DNA of 8,431 bases from Ktedonobacter sp. (GTDB lineage: Bacteria > Chloroflexota > Ktedonobacteria > Ktedonobacterales > Ktedonobacteraceae). This document shows, one piece after another, positions 4,605 through 8,431 of the stretch (its first letter is position 1; every line of letters begins with the position of its first letter). The translations under genes were made by a program, and so were the position numbers. The stretch spans positions 25,565-33,995 of the forward strand of contig DMFQ01000463.1 in NCBI GenBank assembly GCA_003450555.1, written 5' to 3'. The notes beneath the pieces are model-generated. The model was not told the origin of the DNA, did no database searches, and saw nothing but the letters and a program-made list of their open reading frames with translations.

Positions 4605-6899
4605 TCACCACTTCAATCGTTCCGCCAGACCGGTATTGCGATGTGCGACGCGGTTATTCCTCACTGCCCACTCTAAAGCACGCTGCTGCCCAACCAGGAC
4701 GCAGAGTCTCTTGGCGCGTGTAATGGCAGTGTAGAGGAGGTTGCGCTGCAGGAGCATGGAGTGCTCCCTGGTAAGAGGCATCACAATGGCGGGATACTCA
4801 CTGCCCTGACTTTTATGGACGGTAACGGCATAGGCCAGAATCAGTTCATCCAGTTCCGCGAACTCATAGCTGACGATCATCGGACCTGCTTCTTCCAAAA
4901 ACTCTACTTTAAGGTTTGAGTCTTCTTTATTGATGCCGCGCACCCAACCGACGTCTCCATTAAAAACGCCTTTGTCATAATTGTTGCGCACCTGCATGAC
5001 TTTGTCGCCGACACGTATGATGCGGTCTCCCCACTCGATCTCCATGGAAGCCCTGGGGTTGAGTCGCGCCTGTAGCTCTTCGTTAAGCGTTATCACGCCT
5101 ACCGGGCCTTTATACATTGGAGCAAGAACCTGGATATCGGTGATAGGGTTAAGTCCATAGCGCGCTGGCAGACGACGATGGACAAGGTCGAGGAGAAGCT
5201 GCTGAGTGCGAATAGGATCCTCTTCTGAGAGGAAAAAGAAATCACTTGTCGCCTCACTTTTCAAATGTGGCATTTGCCCGGCATTAATTTGGTGAGCGTT
5301 AACAATGATTTTGCTCTGCTTGGCCTGGCGAAAAAGCTCCATCAAGCGTACCGAGGGAATGGCCTCGCTCCTCAAAAGGTCGCGCAAGACGTTTCCTGGA
5401 CCAACGGAGGGCAGTTGATCGGCATCACCCACCAGCAGCAGGTGCGCTTCTTTTGGCAGCGCTTTGAGCAAATGATAAAAGAGGAGAATATCGACCATCG
5501 AAAACTCATCGACGATAACAAACTGGTACGGCAACGGGTTCTCCTCATTGCGCTGAAATGTATTGTCATGTGGCGAATATTCCAGCAGGCGATGCAGTGT
5601 TTTCGCCTGGAAAGCTGTTCCCTGCGCGCCCGTTGCCTCGGAGAGCCGCTTGGCAGCACGCCCTGTCGGGGCAGCGAGGGCAACATCGATATTGCGTTTT
5701 CGCAGCAACATCAGCAGCGCCCGGATCGAGGTCGATTTTCCCGTGCCCGGTCCCCCCGTGAGAATACTGACCTTCTTACTGTAAGCCGTCTGCACTGCCT
5801 CACACTGCTTCTCGGTCAGTTGCATTTTCCCGTTCTGTGCCAGGCGAGTAAATACGGTATCCCATAGCTGCTGGCTGGCAGGCGGGAGACTGCTGGACGA
5901 GTGCAAGAGGATGCGCAAAAGCCGCGCCGAACCCTGCTCGGCATACCAGAAAGGACCAAAATAGACGCGCTGTTGCGGTTCTGCTTCCTCGACCTCGCTC
6001 CAATCGATAGGATACTCTTCATCTCCGGTTGCGGGACGCGGCGCCTGCTGCGCGGGTAATGGAGCTTCAATAAACACATCGCGCTCGCTGCGCAGTTGTT
6101 CCATTGCAGCAGGTAAGGCATCGTACGGCGTTTGCAAGATGGTAGCAGCGCGCGTGAGCAATTCACCCTCGGGCAAGAAACAATGCCCATCATCGTTGGC
6201 TGCCTGGGCGAGCACATACTTGAGACCAGTCGCCAGGCGCGGCACGCTATCGGATGGCAGCCCCAACTTCACCGCGATATCATCGGCAATGCGAAAGCCG
6301 ATGCCGTGCACATCCTGCGCCAGTTGATAGGGATTTTCACGAATGACCTTAATTGATTCCTTGCCATACTGTTTGTAAATGCGGGTAGCGATGTTCATTG
6401 ATACATTGTGCGTTTGTAAAAAAAGATGCAGTTCTTTGATCTCGCTCTGCTCCGCCAGGGTCTTTATTATTTGTTCCCGGTCCCGGGCGCTGATGCCCTT
6501 CACCTCGCTTAACCGTTCGGGCTGTTGCTCCATAATTGCGAGCGATTGCAGGCCAAATTGCTCCACAATTACTTTGGCTTTCTTCGGTCCAATGCCTTTG
6601 ATTAAACCGGAACTTAAATAGCGGGTAATGCCCTCAACAGAAGCTGGCAGGCGTTGCACGAAGCTGGTAACATGCAATTGACGGCCATACTTGGGATCTT
6701 TCTCCCACTCGCCTTCAACGGATAAAAGCTCGCCCACGTGTACGCCCGGCAGCATACCAACAATGGTCATCAGGTCGTCACGAAAGAGTCGCCCACTATC
6801 GTTAGGACGAAAACGGGCGACGGTATAATGGTTGTCCTCATTGCGAAAGACAATATTTTCTACAGAACCTTCGAGTGTTGGCATACTACAGTATTCCAT
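4605..6899 (-). CDS. recD2: RecD2 (RecD-like) ATP-dependent DNA helicase, SF1B
   Basis: This 764-residue 5'-3' helicase is of the stand-alone RecD2 type found in bacteria lacking RecBCD. The OB-like N-terminal domain (about 7-85) has 'GSVENIVFRNEDNHYTVARF' (11-30). Helix-hairpin-helix elements follow at 'GLIKGIGPKKAKVIVEQFG' (98-116), 'LSEVKGISARD' (130-140) and 'DVHGIGFRIADDIA' (196-209). Helicase motifs are Walker A GGPGTGKST (382-390), 'APTGRAAKRL' (410-419), DEFS (464-467) and GDADQLPSVGPG (491-502). ELFRQ (521-525), 'TVHKSQGSEYP' (693-703) and 'YTAITRAK' (723-730) complete the set. Residues about 278-320 are a Pro/Gln/Glu-rich insert before the motor. The usual family start could equally be M6 ('MPTLEGSVE', 6884), since neither ATG has a strong Shine-Dalgarno. 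The family is linked to replication-fork and repair work. Confidence 0.95.
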   Translation of the reverse strand: MEYCSMPTLEGSVENIVFRNEDNHYTVARFRPNDSGRLFRDDLMTIVGMLPGVHVGELLSVEGEWEKDPKYGRQLHVTSFVQRLPASVEGITRYLSSGLIKGIGPKKAKVIVEQFGLQSLAIMEQQPERLSEVKGISARDREQIIKTLAEQSEIKELHLFLQTHNVSMNIATRIYKQYGKESIKVIRENPYQLAQDVHGIGFRIADDIAVKLGLPSDSVPRLATGLKYVLAQAANDDGHCFLPEGELLTRAATILQTPYDALPAAMEQLRSERDVFIEAPLPAQQAPRPATGDEEYPIDWSEVEEAEPQQRVYFGPFWYAEQGSARLLRILLHSSSSLPPASQQLWDTVFTRLAQNGKMQLTEKQCEAVQTAYSKKVSILTGGPGTGKSTSIRALLMLLRKRNIDVALAAPTGRAAKRLSEATGAQGTAFQAKTLHRLLEYSPHDNTFQRNEENPLPYQFVIVDEFSMVDILLFYHLLKALPKEAHLLLVGDADQLPSVGPGNVLRDLLRSEAIPSVRLMELFRQAKQSKIIVNAHQINAGQMPHLKSEATSDFFFLSEEDPIRTQQLLLDLVHRRLPARYGLNPITDIQVLAPMYKGPVGVITLNEELQARLNPRASMEIEWGDRIIRVGDKVMQVRNNYDKGVFNGDVGWVRGINKEDSNLKVEFLEEAGPMIVSYEFAELDELILAYAVTVHKSQGSEYPAIVMPLTREHSMLLQRNLLYTAITRAKRLCVLVGQQRALEWAVRNNRVAHRNTGLAERLKW

Positions 6900-6993
6900 C
6901 TCATGGACAAAAGGTTGGAAAGAGTACGCATCTATAGTAGCACATAGCGCGCATATTTACCTGGAGCGTGACATTTCTCCTCGCTCGTCCGCT

Positions 6994-6999
6994 TATAAT
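6994..6999 (+). promoter_or_regulatory. Candidate -10 box for the methyltransferase gene
   Basis: A perfect TATAAT lies 55 bp before the methyltransferase ATG. Upstream, GTGACA (6968-6973) is 20 bp away and GACATT (6970-6975) 18 bp away, so the -35 is weak. The divergent recD2 promoter in the same 155-bp gap is not clear; TGCTACTAT on the minus strand is a possible extended -10. Confidence 0.5.
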
Positions 7000-7054
7000 A
7001 AAGAAGAATGCAAGTATCATTTCACTATCGCGACAATAGAAAGTTTAATGCAAC

Positions 7055-7852
7055 ATGTCCAACACACCACACGACCATGATGAACAGAAAACACAGGTAC
7101 AGGATTATTTTTCACGCACAGCAGAGAGCTATGTAAGCAGCTTCTCGCACAAGAGTGGGGACGATTTACAGCGTCTGATCGAACTTGGGGAGTGGGATAG
7201 GCAACAGCAGGCGCTGGACATCGCTACTGGCGGCGGGCATACAGCACTGTCGGTCGCACCTCATGTCGCACGAGTAACGGTCACTGATCTCACGCCTCGC
7301 ATGTTGGAAAAGGCACGCGAATATCTCGTGGCGCAGGGTGTCACGAATGCCGAGTTCGTCGTAGCGGACGCGGAACGCTTGCCATTCGCAGATGCGACCT
7401 TCGACCGGGTTACCTGTCGCATCGCGGCACACCACTTCCCGAATGTTGCCAGGTCTGTACAGGAGGTGGCACGAGTGCTGAAATCGGGAGGGATCTATCT
7501 GCTGATCGACTGTATGGCCCCCAGTGATCCCGAGCTTGATAGCTTCGACAATACTGTTGAAAAATGGCGCGATTCCTCGCATGGGCGATCCTGTACGCCC
7601 GAAGAGTGGCAAGTATTCTTTACCGGGGCAGGATTACAAGTAGAGCACCAGGAATTTTTCCGAAAAACACACCACTATGACGATTGGACGCTGCGTTCTC
7701 AGCTCCCTGACAACGAAAAAGCCAGGTTGGAGCAGTTTATACTAGAGAGCAGTTCTCGAAGCCAGGCATATTTCGAGGTGGTACAACGGGCGGATGGTCA
7801 CTTAGAGAGTTTTACTAATGATTTCATCTTGCTCAAGGGCCGTAAAAGATAA
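7055..7852 (+). CDS. Class I SAM-dependent methyltransferase (UbiE/Methyltransf_11 type)
   Basis: This 265-residue soluble methyltransferase has an N-terminal helix block with 'VQDYFSRTAESYVSS' (15-29). Motif I, the SAM-binding glycine loop, is 'ALDIATGGGHTAL' (53-65). The acidic ribose-binding region is 'VTVTDLTPRMLEKA' (74-87), and 'FVVADAERLPFADATFDRVTCRIAAHHF' (101-128) covers motifs II and III. 'EVARVLKSGGIYLLID' (137-152) follows. The C-terminal third (about 155-265) is charged and aromatic and presumably shapes the substrate pocket; it gives no clear clue to the substrate. The family includes quinone, sterol and small-molecule methylases. The start at 7055 has only a weak AGAAAG upstream; the ATG at 7048 is out of frame. 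The gene is divergent from recD2 and appears to be transcribed alone. Confidence 0.88.
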   Translation: MSNTPHDHDEQKTQVQDYFSRTAESYVSSFSHKSGDDLQRLIELGEWDRQQQALDIATGGGHTALSVAPHVARVTVTDLTPRMLEKAREYLVAQGVTNAEFVVADAERLPFADATFDRVTCRIAAHHFPNVARSVQEVARVLKSGGIYLLIDCMAPSDPELDSFDNTVEKWRDSSHGRSCTPEEWQVFFTGAGLQVEHQEFFRKTHHYDDWTLRSQLPDNEKARLEQFILESSSRSQAYFEVVQRADGHLESFTNDFILLKGRKR

Positions 7853-7874
7853 TTACTCTGTACTACATCTCACA

Positions 7875-7886
7875 AATCTGTCACAA
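7875..7886 (+). repeat. 12-bp repeat, upstream copy (AATCTGTCACAA)
   Basis: This is a near-identical partner of AATCTGTGACAA at 7958-7969. It lies 23 bp upstream of the TTGACA box of the last gene's promoter. The core TGTSACA is itself palindromic, so both copies read the same on either strand, as expected for an operator. Confidence 0.4.
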
Positions 7887-7909
7887 TTAGATCCAGGCCC
7901 TTATTATCC

Positions 7910-7938
7910 TTGACAATGAGTTCCAGCTTGTATAAAAT
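7910..7938 (+). promoter_or_regulatory. Promoter of the unrecognised 3' gene
   Basis: TTGACA (7910-7915) is followed by TATAAA (7931-7936, 15-bp spacer) or TAAAAT (7933-7938, 17-bp spacer). The start site would be near 7944 and the leader about 80 nt. The region from 7853 to 8023 holds no gene; it contains this promoter and its flanking repeats. Confidence 0.6.
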
Positions 7939-7942
7939 TGGA

Positions 7943-7956
7943 GTAACTGATGTTAC
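7943..7956. promoter_or_regulatory. Inverted repeat GTAAC-N4-GTTAC at the expected start site
   Basis: GTAAC-tgat-GTTAC is a perfect 5-bp-arm inverted repeat just downstream of the -10 box, a usual position for a repressor site. The same pattern, GTAAC-ttta-GTTAC, recurs at 8387-8400 inside the coding region. Confidence 0.35.
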
Positions 7957-7957
7957 C

Positions 7958-7969
7958 AATCTGTGACAA
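7958..7969 (+). repeat. 12-bp repeat, downstream copy (AATCTGTGACAA)
   Basis: This copy matches the one at 7875-7886 at 11 of 12 positions, 83 bp away. It lies within the expected leader, directly after the GTAAC inverted repeat, so the pair brackets the promoter. Confidence 0.4.
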
Positions 7970-8023
7970 GAAATTGTAATAGATTAGATTAAGAACAATC
8001 ATCCAGGTGGAGATAAAAATTGT

Positions 8024-8431
8024 ATGAGCCATTCTACCGATACTTTGCTATTTAACCAGACAAATCGCTTCATCGCTTCTATGCAGCAGCTTATGCGTGG
8101 CATAGGGAAAGTATCTGCTCACCTCCACCCGCAATCGCTATCCGAGTTGTTTCTACAGTTGGAGACAGTTACCACTCCTGCTCTGCTCACTAAAACAGTC
8201 AATAGTATCCAACATCAACTGTGGGAGCTTCCTGCAAAAGAACAGGCGCTCAACAGAAAGCGCTTAATCACGACCTTGAGCATCCATGTCCTACAAGGAA
8301 CCAGTGAGACATTGCGTTTAGAGGCAGCTTCCTGGTTGCGCCTGTTATTGCAGGCAGGATTGGTCACAAAACCTGAAGAAATCTTTGTAACTTTAGTTAC
8401 GACAACCTTTCATCTACAGCTCGAAGAAAAC
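8024..8431 (+). CDS. Unrecognised helical protein, N-terminal 136 residues (runs off window)
   Basis: Translation from the ATG at 8024 stays open for 136 codons to the window edge, so the gene is truncated by the window and its full size is unknown. The start is supported by GGTGGAG 11 nt upstream and a promoter at 7910-7938. The sequence begins MSHSTDTLLFNQ. It is rich in Leu, Gln and Thr, has few Gly or Pro, and shows amphipathic helix-like stretches. 'LRLEAASWLRLLLQAGLV' and the adjacent segments faintly resemble HEAT-type helical repeats. There is no signal peptide, transmembrane segment or catalytic motif in the visible part. I do not recognise the family. It may be the helical N-terminus of a larger multidomain protein, but that is a guess. 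Confidence 0.7.
   Translation, partial: MSHSTDTLLFNQTNRFIASMQQLMRGIGKVSAHLHPQSLSELFLQLETVTTPALLTKTVNSIQHQLWELPAKEQALNRKRLITTLSIHVLQGTSETLRLEAASWLRLLLQAGLVTKPEEIFVTLVTTTFHLQLEEN

Noticed and set aside
5265..5867. 200-codon open frame on the plus strand within recD2
   Set aside because: It is antisense to the helicase core containing the Walker A and DEFS motifs, which is clearly the real gene.
7166..7612. 148-codon open frame on the minus strand
   Set aside because: It is antisense to the methyltransferase SAM-binding domain, with no motif or ribosome site.
1..8431. CRISPR array, tRNA, rRNA or insertion sequence
   Set aside because: I saw no regularly spaced direct repeats, no cloverleaf with CCA-type end, no rRNA-like stretch and no transposase or terminal inverted repeats on either strand.

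Overview
The window looks like ordinary chromosome from a free-living bacterium, most likely in the Ktedonobacteria branch of Chloroflexota. This placement is an inference from family resemblance: an actinobacterial-type sulfurtransferase with a CRIGERS loop, RecD2 without RecB/RecC, a SufU-like scaffold and mid-range GC. No rRNA or taxonomic marker is present. There are seven genes, six of them complete, plus a cobalamin riboswitch and several promoters. I see no tRNA, transposon or CRISPR array.

Region 1 (1-1736) holds a lipoprotein binding protein of the BtuF/FhuD class on the minus strand. It lies behind a consensus promoter, a complete cobalamin riboswitch aptamer and an unusually long leader of about 217 nt. 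That arrangement makes corrinoid uptake the best guess for its job. Back to back with it, a plus-strand promoter overlapped by a perfect 18-bp palindrome leads into region 2.

Region 2 (1737-2956) is a two-gene plus-strand operon: an HpaC-like flavin reductase whose stop overlaps the start of a uracil-DNA glycosylase-family Fe-S protein (ATGA, 4 bp). The reductase shares a divergent control region with the B12-riboswitch gene, so a corrinoid-reducing role is worth testing.

Region 3 (2987-4604) is on the minus strand: a two-domain thiosulfate/3-mercaptopyruvate sulfurtransferase followed 110 bp later by an IscU/SufU-type Fe-S scaffold. The pair fits sulfur handling for Fe-S assembly. The sulfurtransferase leader carries a palindromic 15-mer that also occurs twice in the btuF leader.

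Region 4 (4605-6899) is a full-length RecD2 helicase on the minus strand. Region 5 (6900-8431) holds a divergent class I SAM methyltransferase and the first 136 codons of an unrecognised helical protein. That last gene has its own promoter, flanked by near-identical 12-bp repeats, and runs off the window edge.

I did not find a clear new multi-gene system. The best leads are the regulatory sequences (the shared leader palindromes, the long B12 leader and the reductase operator) and two Fe-S proteins with non-canonical motifs.
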